A DNA stretch of 64,000 bases from Rhodospirillales bacterium (GTDB lineage: Bacteria > Pseudomonadota > Alphaproteobacteria > Rhodospirillales > Casp-alpha2), in assembly GCA_021775095.1 (NCBI GenBank), contig JAJFII010000057.1:1-64000 (forward strand). The letters run 5' to 3'. A program made the position numbers and the translations under genes. Under the pieces are notes generated by a model that was given only the letters and a program-made list of their open reading frames with translations, did no database searches and had not been told where the DNA came from. Below are positions 56,483 through 64,000 of the stretch, in pieces. Within the stretch, counting starts at the first letter, position 1. Every line of letters begins with the position of its first letter.

Positions 56483-57057
56483 ACCAGGCCTAAATTTCGT
56501 TCAAGGCCGTCACACAGCAAATGACCGATCAGAATATGCATTTCCTGGATGCGGGCGGTGGTATTTGACGGGACGACCAGATAGGGAGACGCCAGCCCGT
56601 TCATGCGTCCGCCCCCTTTGCCGCCAAATCCTGCCGCAGTCATATTCATATCGCGGGCGGTCTGCAGGCCGCGAATGACATTTTCTGAATTTCCCGACGT
56701 GGAAATGCCAATGGCAACATCCCCGGATTTGCCCAGGGCTGCGACCTGACGGGCAAAAATGTTTTCGAAACCCATGTCGTTGCCACCGGCGGTTATGGCA
56801 GAGGTGTCGGTACTCAGGGAGATGGCGGCAATGGGGGCGCGGTCTGCCTTGTAACGGATGGTCAATTCGGTCGCCAGGTGTTGGCTGTCCGAGGCACTGC
56901 CGCCGTTGCCGAAAAACAGAATTTTTCCGCCACTGCGGATGCTCTGCACACAGTCGTCGATCAGCTTTTCGTAAGGGTCCATCAGGGCCAGACGGGTCGC
57001 CGCTAAAACCTCCTGGTGTTCGTCAAAATTTGAATTGAATAGGTTTTTCAGTTCCAT
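56479..57057 (-). CDS. gmhA: phosphoheptose isomerase (sedoheptulose 7-phosphate isomerase)
   Basis: 192 residues, SIS fold. GNGGSASDSQHLATELTIRYK and SISTDTSAITAGGND-type loops (ISLSTDTSAITAGGNDMGFE) match GmhA; the metal-site His is in EMHILIGHLLCDGLE. Converts sedoheptulose 7-phosphate to D-glycero-D-manno-heptose 7-phosphate for ADP-heptose. Coupled to hldE. Confidence 0.94.
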   Translation of the reverse strand: MELKNLFNSNFDEHQEVLAATRLALMDPYEKLIDDCVQSIRSGGKILFFGNGGSASDSQHLATELTIRYKADRAPIAAISLSTDTSAITAGGNDMGFENIFARQVAALGKSGDVAIGISTSGNSENVIRGLQTARDMNMTAAGFGGKGGGRMNGLASPYLVVPSNTTARIQEMHILIGHLLCDGLERNLGLV

Positions 57058-57076
57058 GGTGTTCCGTAAGATTTGT

Positions 57077-59224
57077 TTAGAGGGTTATCGGTTTGCCCAG
57101 TTGCAGGCTCTCCAACGCGGCGATGGTCGCCGTGCTCGTTTCAATGAGTTGCGCTTCGTCCAGGGCCGGCACAGCGCCGGATGTAACCGCCGCCACAAAG
57201 GCCGTCAGGGATGCGGTAAATCCCTTGTCGGCGGACCCCCGTTCTGAAAGGCGTTTGCCACCGCCGGTAATCTCCAGACGTTTGAAGTCGTCGATCAAGC
57301 CATTTTGGCCGCCGGCAAAAATTTCATAGCGTTCTTTCCCGGCCGCCAAATCGCCCTGCGCCGTATAGAGGATCGTCGCCAGGGAGCCGTCGGTGAAACG
57401 CAGGGTTACCGTCACATCGTCGCCCAGCGACCCCACGCCGCCGGCTGCGTGACTGTGAACGGTTGTCAGCCGGCTGTCCGCCAGAAACCGGGCAAAGTCA
57501 ATGAAATGGCAAACTTCACCCAACAGGCGCCCGCCGCCCTGATCGGCGGATTGCACCCAATGATCACCGGCAACGGCACCGGCATTGATCCGGAAATTCA
57601 TCATTTTGGGACCGGGGTGCATTAAAAAGTGATTTTTGAGTTTGATCGCCATGCGGGCAAACCGCCGATTGAAGCCCACTTGAAAAAATGCCTGATCCTG
57701 ATTGTTTCGCGCGGTAATCACCTGGTTGATGCCGGCCAAGTCAAGGGCCAGGGGTTTTTCCACCAATACACATTTGCCGGCGGCCAGGGCCTGGGCGGTC
57801 AACGGGGCATGGCTGTCATGGCGGGTGGCAATCAGAACCGCATTGATCTCGGGCGTTTCAAAAAGCCGCTCGGGATCGGTACAGGCCTGGAGAAAACCAA
57901 AAGTTTCTTTGCCGTGATCGGCCGTCGCGCCGCGTTGCGTGGCTAGGGTATGCAATGTAACATTCGGCAATTTTTTCAGTTGCGGTAACAAAACGGATTT
58001 GGCGAAATTGCCGGCCCCGATAACACCGAGAACACAGTTGCCGGGTTTGACAGATGGAATTAGAAAGGACGGTTTAGGCGGCTCGGGGAGCGACGGATAG
58101 GTTAAAACCACACCGAGGTGGGGTTCAGTCCCGGAGGTGATCATTTTATAGGCATCTTCCGCCGCCGTCAGTTGCAGACGATGGGATATCAGCGGCGTCA
58201 CCCGCAGCCGAATGTCGCGGTTCGATGCCATGAGCCGCACACATTCAGCCAGGTTTTCGGTTTCTGTCCATCGGACCCAGCCCTCCGGATATTTGACGTT
58301 ACGCCCTTCGTAGTCCGGATCATAACGGCCCGGCCCATAGGAGCGTGAGATGATGATGTTGAGTTCTTTTTTCATAAATTCGGCGTAGGGAAACTCGGTT
58401 CCGGTCATTCCCACCATGACGACACGGGCCCGGTCACGGGTGATTGCAGCGGCCGTCAGGAACGGTTCGTTTGAAGACGTTGCAGCGGCAATCAACAATG
58501 AATCGCAACCGCGACCGTTGGTCATGTGAGAGACAATCTGGGTCACGTCGTCCTGTGCCAGGTCGACGATCATTTCTGCGCCCAGGTCTTTTGCCAGGCG
58601 CAGACGGGATCGGTCATAATCCAGGGCGATGACCCGGGCACCGGAGAGTTTTAACAACTGGCTTGCCATCTGGCCGACCAGCCCCAGGCCGAGGACACAA
58701 ACCACATCGCCGAGTTTTGGTTCGGCGTTGCGCACCGCATGCAGGGCGATAGCGCCCAAGGTGCCGAAGGCCGCTTCCTCATCGCTCACATCGTCGGGCA
58801 CGGCGGCCGCCAGATTGCGCGGCACGACGTTTAATTCCGCATGATTGGCTATTCCGGCACCGGCCATGGCGACCCGTTGTCCGACCCGGTACAGACCTTC
58901 CAATCCGTGGCCGACGGCGACAATCTCGCCGGCCGCCGAATAACCAAGCGGCAGGGGCTCGTCAAGCCGCGTCATGACCGTTTGAAAGGTTGACCTGAGG
59001 CCGTCTCGTTTGGTTTTTTCGATGACTTTTTTAACCAGGTCAGGCCGCGCCTTGGCCTTTCCCGCCAGGCTCTTTTTGGCGAACTCAACAACCATTCGTT
59101 CCGTGCCGGCAGAAATCAGCGAGGCATTGGTTTTGACTAGAAGATGGCCGGCCCGGACTTTTGGGTCCGGGACCTCCTTGAGCGCCAGTTTTCCGGTGCG
59201 TCGGCTTTGAATAACTTGCTTCAT
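57077..59224 (-). CDS. bi-domain oxidoreductase: zinc-type alcohol dehydrogenase fused to Gfo/Idh/MocA domain
   Basis: 715 residues from ATG 59224 (AAAAGG upstream); Met-1 of the longer frame at 59242 is less well placed. The N-terminal ~390 residues are an MDR-type dehydrogenase (MKQVIQSRRTGKLALKEVPDPK, VLGLGLVGQMASQLLKLSG), without the catalytic-zinc CGSD motif. The C-terminal half is a Gfo/Idh/MocA oxidoreductase (VIGAGNFAKSVLLPQLKKL; VLVEKPLALDLAGIN). Such fusions are found in surface polysaccharide clusters. Reaction unknown. Confidence 0.88.
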   Translation of the reverse strand: MKQVIQSRRTGKLALKEVPDPKVRAGHLLVKTNASLISAGTERMVVEFAKKSLAGKAKARPDLVKKVIEKTKRDGLRSTFQTVMTRLDEPLPLGYSAAGEIVAVGHGLEGLYRVGQRVAMAGAGIANHAELNVVPRNLAAAVPDDVSDEEAAFGTLGAIALHAVRNAEPKLGDVVCVLGLGLVGQMASQLLKLSGARVIALDYDRSRLRLAKDLGAEMIVDLAQDDVTQIVSHMTNGRGCDSLLIAAATSSNEPFLTAAAITRDRARVVMVGMTGTEFPYAEFMKKELNIIISRSYGPGRYDPDYEGRNVKYPEGWVRWTETENLAECVRLMASNRDIRLRVTPLISHRLQLTAAEDAYKMITSGTEPHLGVVLTYPSLPEPPKPSFLIPSVKPGNCVLGVIGAGNFAKSVLLPQLKKLPNVTLHTLATQRGATADHGKETFGFLQACTDPERLFETPEINAVLIATRHDSHAPLTAQALAAGKCVLVEKPLALDLAGINQVITARNNQDQAFFQVGFNRRFARMAIKLKNHFLMHPGPKMMNFRINAGAVAGDHWVQSADQGGGRLLGEVCHFIDFARFLADSRLTTVHSHAAGGVGSLGDDVTVTLRFTDGSLATILYTAQGDLAAGKERYEIFAGGQNGLIDDFKRLEITGGGKRLSERGSADKGFTASLTAFVAAVTSGAVPALDEAQLIETSTATIAALESLQLGKPITL

Positions 59225-59316
59225 AGGACCTTTTAGCCACATTTTGCGGGGGAATGCAAAGACAGGAAATCATTAAAAAACTTTGACTTGGCGATGGCGC
59301 ACGTTATGAAACTCCC

Positions 59317-61098
59317 ATGTGCGGAATTGCAGCCCTCTTTGCCTACCATTCTGACGCCGAACGCGTTGATCGCGATGAGCTGCAACGGATCAATGATCAG
59401 ATGCACAGGCGCGGTCCCGACGGTGCGGGGTTTTGGTATTCCGACGATGGGCGGGTCGGGCTTGCCCATCGCCGACTGGCGATTATTGACCTGACGGAAA
59501 CCGGTCACCAGCCGATGTCTCTGGTCACCCAGAAGCGCAGGTATCACATCACCTATAATGGCGAAATCTACAATTATCGCGCCCTGCTCAAGCAACTCGA
59601 GGAGCAGGGATACCGCTTTGTCACCCAATCCGATACGGAAGTTTTGCTGCGCCTGTATGAACGCGACGGATCAGACATGGTGCAACATCTGCGCGGCATG
59701 TTCGCGCTGGTGATTTGGGACTCGCGCGAGCGAACGCTGTTTTTGGCTCGCGACCCCTTTGGCATCAAACCGCTCTATTACGCCGATGATGGCCGAACCT
59801 TGCGCATGGCGTCGCAGGTTAAAGCCCTGCTGGCGGGTGAAAAAATTGACAAAGCGCCGGAACCGGCCGGTCATGTGGGGTTTTTTGTAACGGGAAGTGT
59901 GCCCGAACCCTATACCTTGTACCGGGCGATCAAAGCTTTACCCGCCGGCCACTGGATGCGGGTCGGGCAAAATGGTGACCGCCGGATTGAGCGGTATTTT
60001 GATCCCAAACGAGGCCTGGCCAAGCCACCAGACGGCGCGCCTCAGGAAATTTTGCGGGACGTTTTGTTAGACAGTGTACAGGACCATTTTACCGCCGATG
60101 TGCCGGTGGGTGTGTTTTTGTCGGCAGGGCTGGATTCAACGTCAATTGCCGGGCTTGCCGCCGAATGCAAAGGCCAGGGCATCCAATCCATTACTATGGG
60201 GTTTGACGAATTTAAGGGCCAGCCTCTGGATGAGGTGCCGCTGGCGGAAGAGGTGGCGCAGCTTTACCAAACGGATCACCAAACGCAACGCATTGGGCGC
60301 AAAGATTTTGACGCAGCCTTTGATGATATTCTCAACGTTATGGATCAACCCTCCATTGATGGCGTGAATACCTATTTTGTTGCCCGTGCCGCCGCCCAAC
60401 AGGGGCTAAAAGTCGCGCTCAGCGGGCTCGGCGGCGATGAATTGTTTGGCGGTTATGACACCTTTGCCCAGGTTCCCAAAATGGTCACGGCCCTGAGCCG
60501 AATACCGGCCGTCGGTGTTTTGGGTTCGGCCTTTCGGGTTTTGACAGCACCGTGGATTTCCCGTCTGATGTCGCCGAAAGCCGCAGGAGTGTTCGAATTT
60601 GGCCATCGTTATGGCGGCGCTTATCTATTGCGGCGGGGGCTGTATATGCCCTGGGAGTTGAACCGGATTATGGATTCGGACATGGCCCGTGCCGGTTTGC
60701 GCGATCTTGAGCCGGTCTTGCGATTGGACCAGTTGGTCGACGGTATCGCCGAGCCCGAACGGAAAGTCGCGCTGTTGGAAATCACTCAATATATGCGCAA
60801 CCAGTTGCTTCGGGATTCGGACTGGGCAGGCATGGCCCATTCCCTGGAAATCCGCGTCCCCCTGGTCGACCGGTTTGTCTTCGAAAAACTGGTGCCGACC
60901 GTCCTGCGATCCGGTGGGCCAAACAAAAAGAAGATGGCCTTAACCCCCAAAACGCCCCTGCCCGCAAGTGTGATGAACCGGCCAAAGACCGGTTTTGCCA
61001 TACCCGTTGATCGGTGGATGGAAGAACGCAGCGGCACAAAAGAGCGTGGTTTCAGAGGCTGGGCGCAAACCGTTTACAAGTCGGCAGTGGCAGGTTAG
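59317..61098 (+). CDS. asnB: asparagine synthetase (glutamine-hydrolysing) family, surface-polysaccharide type
   Basis: 593 residues. The N-terminal Cys-2 nucleophile is present in MCGIAALFAY and the glutaminase loop in HRGPDG-like RRGPDGAGFW; the synthetase domain has ATP loop FLSAGLDSTSIAGLA and GLGGDELFGGYDTF. Family members use glutamine to amidate carboxylates; paralogues of AsnB in polysaccharide clusters act on sugar carboxylates. Its place between polysaccharide genes favours that over bulk asparagine synthesis. Confidence 0.92.
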   Translation: MCGIAALFAYHSDAERVDRDELQRINDQMHRRGPDGAGFWYSDDGRVGLAHRRLAIIDLTETGHQPMSLVTQKRRYHITYNGEIYNYRALLKQLEEQGYRFVTQSDTEVLLRLYERDGSDMVQHLRGMFALVIWDSRERTLFLARDPFGIKPLYYADDGRTLRMASQVKALLAGEKIDKAPEPAGHVGFFVTGSVPEPYTLYRAIKALPAGHWMRVGQNGDRRIERYFDPKRGLAKPPDGAPQEILRDVLLDSVQDHFTADVPVGVFLSAGLDSTSIAGLAAECKGQGIQSITMGFDEFKGQPLDEVPLAEEVAQLYQTDHQTQRIGRKDFDAAFDDILNVMDQPSIDGVNTYFVARAAAQQGLKVALSGLGGDELFGGYDTFAQVPKMVTALSRIPAVGVLGSAFRVLTAPWISRLMSPKAAGVFEFGHRYGGAYLLRRGLYMPWELNRIMDSDMARAGLRDLEPVLRLDQLVDGIAEPERKVALLEITQYMRNQLLRDSDWAGMAHSLEIRVPLVDRFVFEKLVPTVLRSGGPNKKKMALTPKTPLPASVMNRPKTGFAIPVDRWMEERSGTKERGFRGWAQTVYKSAVAG

Positions 61099-61124
61099 GC
61101 GAATTACCTTCGAGCTAACCTGCC
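61089..61124 (+). terminator. inverted repeat at the asnB 3' end
   Basis: Perfect 10-bp arms GGCAGGTTAG (61089-61098, includes the asnB stop) and CTAACCTGCC (61115-61124), 16-base loop. Only a weak T-run follows. It may serve both convergent genes. Confidence 0.5.
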
Positions 61125-61164
61125 GGTTTATTCACGAACGGGTTTTAGGGCAGCATCCAATCCC

Positions 61165-62553
61165 TTAGGCGTCGACACGTGACAGGGCACCGTCTATGGC
61201 TGCGCAAATTTCATCGATCTCATTTTTTGACGATATGAGTGCTGGGCTCAGGCACAGGGTGTTGTTCATGCCCGGTATGGAGCGGTTGGTCATCCCGATA
61301 ATGACCGCAGCATTTGCCAGGCAATCACTGACAATCGACTGAGCAATGGCTTCGTCGACCGGCTGGCGACTGTCCCGATCCGTGACAAGCTCAAGGCCGC
61401 AGAACAGACCTTTGCCGCGCACATCACCAATGATCTCATATTTGGCTTTTAAGCCGTCCAGTTTTTCCAGCAAATATTCGCCCATGGCGGTGGTGTTCTC
61501 CAGGAGGTTTTCGTCCTCCAGAATGCGCATGTTTTCCAATGCTGCAGCGGGGCCAGCCGTGCATCCGCCAAAGGTTGATATATCACGGAAATAACTCATG
61601 GGGTCATCGGGATTGGCCTTAAATTCATTAAAGACATCCTCCGTTGTCACCGTGCAGGAAATGGCGGCATAACCCGATGCAACTCCTTTTGCCATGGTAA
61701 CCATGTCCGGCTGAACGCCATAGTGCTGATAACCAAACCAGGTTCCGGTCCGGCCCATGCCGCAGACCACTTCGTCAATAATCAACAAAACATTGTAGGT
61801 TTTGCATATTTCCTGGACCCGGTCCCAATAACCAAGCGGCGGTTCGATCACGCCGCCACCGGCGGTTATCGGCTCAAGAATCATCGCCCCAACCGTATCG
61901 GCACCTTCGCGTAAAATGACTTTTTCAATTTCGTTGGCTGCACGAACGCCGTAATCTTCAACGTCGCCCCACTGGGAATGGTATTCCAGACAATGGGGAA
62001 CTTCGACAAAACCCGGTGTGAACGGACCATATTGGCCGCGCCGCTCATCCTGACCACCGGATGACAGGGTGGTGATGGTGGTGCCATGGTAATCACGCTC
62101 GCGATACAGGATCTTATACTTTTTCCCCTCATATTTGTTGTGGGAAATCTGACGGACGATTTTGTAGGCCTTTTCGTTGGCTTCGGAACCGGAGTTGGAA
62201 TAATAAACGCGGCTTAACCCGGGCATTTTTGCGATCAGTTTTTCCGCAAAACGGGCCCCCGGAATGGTTCCGGCAGATCCGGCAAAATAGTTCATTTTGA
62301 CCAACTGATCGCGGACCGCATCGGCAATGGTGGCGCGGCCATAGCCGACGTTTACCGTCCAGACACCACCGGAAACCGCGTCTAAAAGTTCCCGGCCCGT
62401 CTGGTTCCATACGCGCATGCCTTTGCCCTCAACGATGATCAGGGGGTCCTGCGCTTCGAATTTTTTATGCTGTACCAAATGATGCCAGATGTGGGCCCGA
62501 TCACTTTCGATTACGTCATCCAGGTTGTTGGTTGCTTCAAATGATAAGTTCAT
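61165..62553 (-). CDS. class III aminotransferase, taurine-pyruvate aminotransferase type
   Basis: 462 residues. YYSNSGSEANEKAYKIVRQ, ERDYHGTTITTLSSGGQDER and IIDEVVCGMGRTGTWFGYQHY are class III motifs; the PLP Lys is in VTMAKGVASGY. The segments VGYGRATIADAV, EYHSQW and FAGSAGTIPGARFAEKLI are close to taurine-pyruvate aminotransferases, which deaminate taurine to sulfoacetaldehyde. Other omega-aminotransferases remain possible. The start has an inverted repeat (62612-62627) about 60 bp upstream. It has no sulfoacetaldehyde acetyltransferase neighbour. Confidence 0.85.
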   Translation of the reverse strand: MNLSFEATNNLDDVIESDRAHIWHHLVQHKKFEAQDPLIIVEGKGMRVWNQTGRELLDAVSGGVWTVNVGYGRATIADAVRDQLVKMNYFAGSAGTIPGARFAEKLIAKMPGLSRVYYSNSGSEANEKAYKIVRQISHNKYEGKKYKILYRERDYHGTTITTLSSGGQDERRGQYGPFTPGFVEVPHCLEYHSQWGDVEDYGVRAANEIEKVILREGADTVGAMILEPITAGGGVIEPPLGYWDRVQEICKTYNVLLIIDEVVCGMGRTGTWFGYQHYGVQPDMVTMAKGVASGYAAISCTVTTEDVFNEFKANPDDPMSYFRDISTFGGCTAGPAAALENMRILEDENLLENTTAMGEYLLEKLDGLKAKYEIIGDVRGKGLFCGLELVTDRDSRQPVDEAIAQSIVSDCLANAAVIIGMTNRSIPGMNNTLCLSPALISSKNEIDEICAAIDGALSRVDA

Positions 62554-62611
62554 CTCTATAATTCCGATGCTTCACGGTGTGAATAAGGTATACGGATCCA
62601 AGGGGTATCAC

Positions 62612-62627
62612 CGGTTTTTTAAAACCG
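62612..62627. repeat. inverted repeat CGGTTTT-TT-AAAACCG upstream of the aminotransferase
   Basis: Perfect 7-bp arms with a 2-base centre. A possible operator or a chance AT-palindrome. Confidence 0.3.
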
Positions 62628-62782
62628 TGCCGGCAGCGGTCCCTTGTTTCGTAAGGCACGCCTATGACAGCACCAGTACCGGTCTTACCGTTAGCACCAG
62701 AATGCCATATTAGACCGGTCCAGCTAAAAACCGCAGGAACCGGCCTGACCTCTTTTATCGGGCCGTAAACACCAGCCCTGTA

Positions 62783-63730
62783 TCAGGCGGTTAGATAGGC
62801 CCTGAAATAATCGATGGTTTTTTGCAGTCCCGTCTGCAACTGAACGGTCGGTTGCCAGTTTAGGTGTTTTACGGCCAGGGAAATATCCGGTTGACGCTGC
62901 AGCGGATCGTCCTGCGGCAACGGGGCATAGACCAATTGGGATTTTGCACCGGTAAGTTTAATGACCGTTTGCGCCAGATCTTTGATTGTAAATTCATTGG
63001 GATTGCCCAGATTGATCGGTCCTGAGACCTCGTCATCGGCGTCCATCATCCGCACGAAACCTTCCACCAGATCATCGACATAACAAAAGGAACGGGTTTG
63101 CAATCCGTCGCCATAAATCGTAATCGCCTCGCCGCGCAGGGCCTGCATGATAAAATTGGAAACCACCCGACCGTCATTGGGATGCATTCTCGGGCCATAC
63201 GTATTAAAAATTCGAACCACTCGGATGTTCAAATCGTGTTGGCGTTTGTAGTCAAAAAACAAAGTTTCGGCGCATCGTTTTCCTTCGTCGTAACAGGAAC
63301 GGGGGCCAATGGGGTTTACATTGCCGTTGTAGGATTCGGGTTGCGGGTGGACGATGGGGTCGCCATAGACTTCACTGGTCGACGCCTGGAAAATTTTCGC
63401 CCCCGTCCGTTTCGCCAGCCCCAACATGTTGATGGCACCGTGAACGCTGGTTTTTGTCGTTTGCACCGGGTCAAATTGGTAGTGAACAGGTGACGCCGGG
63501 CAGGCCAGATTGTAAATTTCATCGACTTCCACATACAGGGGAAAGGTCACGTCGTGGCGCATTAATTCGAAATGCGGGTTATCCAGTAACGGGACGATAT
63601 TATCCTTGGTTCCGGTAAAAAAATTATCGGCACAGATCACGTCGTGGCCTTCGCCGACCAGCCGATCACACAGGTGGGAGCCCAAAAATCCAGCCCCCCC
63701 GGTAACCAAAATTCGTTTTCTTGAATGCAT
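62783..63730 (-). CDS. UDP-glucuronate decarboxylase (UDP-xylose synthase)
   Basis: 315 residues. The NAD loop is [19 protein letters not shown]; the catalytic Y-x-x-x-K is in [57 protein letters not shown] is diagnostic of the UXS group. Converts UDP-glucuronate to UDP-xylose for polysaccharide synthesis. It is the last complete gene of the surface-polysaccharide group. Confidence 0.92.
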   Translation of the reverse strand: MHSRKRILVTGGAGFLGSHLCDRLVGEGHDVICADNFFTGTKDNIVPLLDNPHFELMRHDVTFPLYVEVDEIYNLACPASPVHYQFDPVQTTKTSVHGAINMLGLAKRTGAKIFQASTSEVYGDPIVHPQPESYNGNVNPIGPRSCYDEGKRCAETLFFDYKRQHDLNIRVVRIFNTYGPRMHPNDGRVVSNFIMQALRGEAITIYGDGLQTRSFCYVDDLVEGFVRMMDADDEVSGPINLGNPNEFTIKDLAQTVIKLTGAKSQLVYAPLPQDDPLQRQPDISLAVKHLNWQPTVQLQTGLQKTIDYFRAYLTA

Positions 63731-63831
63731 ATTCAGACGCGCGCCTCACCAAATGTGGATGGGGCGGAGCTTATCACCGCGTCGCAAAAGATACAAAACC
63801 TATGAACAGCCGATGATTGTCTGTCCGAAGG

Positions 63832-64000
63832 TTACGAAGCGCGGTTGGTGGGGCAGTAAGCGGCGCCAAGAATCGGTGTGCCCGGGGCCTGCTGGACCAG
63901 TATCGCACAGCCCATTCCCGCAGGTTCAGCTGGCCCCATGACGCGTACAGCCAGGGATGAGCCCGTCCAGTCGGCTATTTTGTGCAGTTTGGTGACGATG
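63832..64000 (-). CDS. partial open reading frame, 3' end only
   Basis: The last 55 codons of a frame that enters from beyond 64000; the stop is at 63832-63834. It reads IVTKLHKIADWTGSSLAVR, then GPAEPAGMGCAILVQQAPGTPI and ends CPTNRAS. Composition is protein-like, but I recognise no family. The distance to the UXS start is about 100 bp. Confidence 0.4.
   Translation of the reverse strand, partial: IVTKLHKIADWTGSSLAVRVMGPAEPAGMGCAILVQQAPGTPILGAAYCPTNRAS

Overview
The window is a chromosomal segment of an alphaproteobacterium, most likely of the Rhodospirillales or a close marine relative. This rests on gene content and order: rpsT-dnaA-dnaN-recF-gyrB next to mutM/ubiE/ubiB/coaBC/dut, and many TRAP and tripartite tricarboxylate transporters. 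I saw no prophage, insertion sequence, CRISPR array, rRNA or tRNA gene.

Layout. 1-1.4 kb: start of a diguanylate cyclase and a small orphan gene. 1.4-12.9 kb: two TRAP-transporter operons around a MurR/RpiR regulator. One carries an N-formylglutamate amidohydrolase-like gene; the other an amidase, a hydantoin-racemase homologue and a dihydropyrimidinase. Together they look like an uptake and hydrolysis system for cyclic ureides, N-acyl or N-carbamoyl amino acids. 13.4-17.1 kb: SH3-domain protein, epoxide-hydrolase-like enzyme, 2-hydroxyacid dehydrogenase, nitroreductase. 17.3-25.6 kb: a long minus-strand run ubiE-ubiB-coaBC-dut-rrf2-cysK-moeB/thiF-dsrE-histidine kinase (quinone, CoA and dUTP housekeeping, then sulfur chemistry). 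25.7-34.5 kb: mutM, a small exported protein, rpsT and the dnaA-dnaN-recF-gyrB replication block.

34.5-43.97 kb: a GntR-controlled catabolic cluster (CoA-transferase, PdxA-like dehydrogenase, TctCBA transporter, sulfatase, enolase-superfamily enzyme) with several similar palindromic sites around the regulator. 44.4-48.7 kb: an idonate/gluconate-type module (Zn dehydrogenase, SDR, beta-hydroxyacid dehydrogenase, LacI regulator) with a perfect 16-bp palindrome and a 12-bp tandem repeat in its divergent promoter region. 48.8-51.1 kb: ergothioneine genes egtD-egtB. 51.4-54.8 kb: an aminotransferase and a class A penicillin-binding protein. 55.0-63.7 kb: heptose/surface-polysaccharide genes (hldE, gmhA, a two-domain oxidoreductase, an asparagine synthetase homologue, UDP-glucuronate decarboxylase) with a taurine-pyruvate-type aminotransferase among them. 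The window ends inside an unidentified minus-strand reading frame.

The most unusual points are: a hydantoin-racemase homologue lacking both expected catalytic cysteines; an enolase-superfamily enzyme with non-standard acid/base residues; a terminator-like hairpin abutting the tctB start; three helically phased direct repeats before dnaA in place of recognisable DnaA boxes; and the GntR and LacI operator sets. Families were assigned by recognition of motifs and overall sequence only; no database search was possible.
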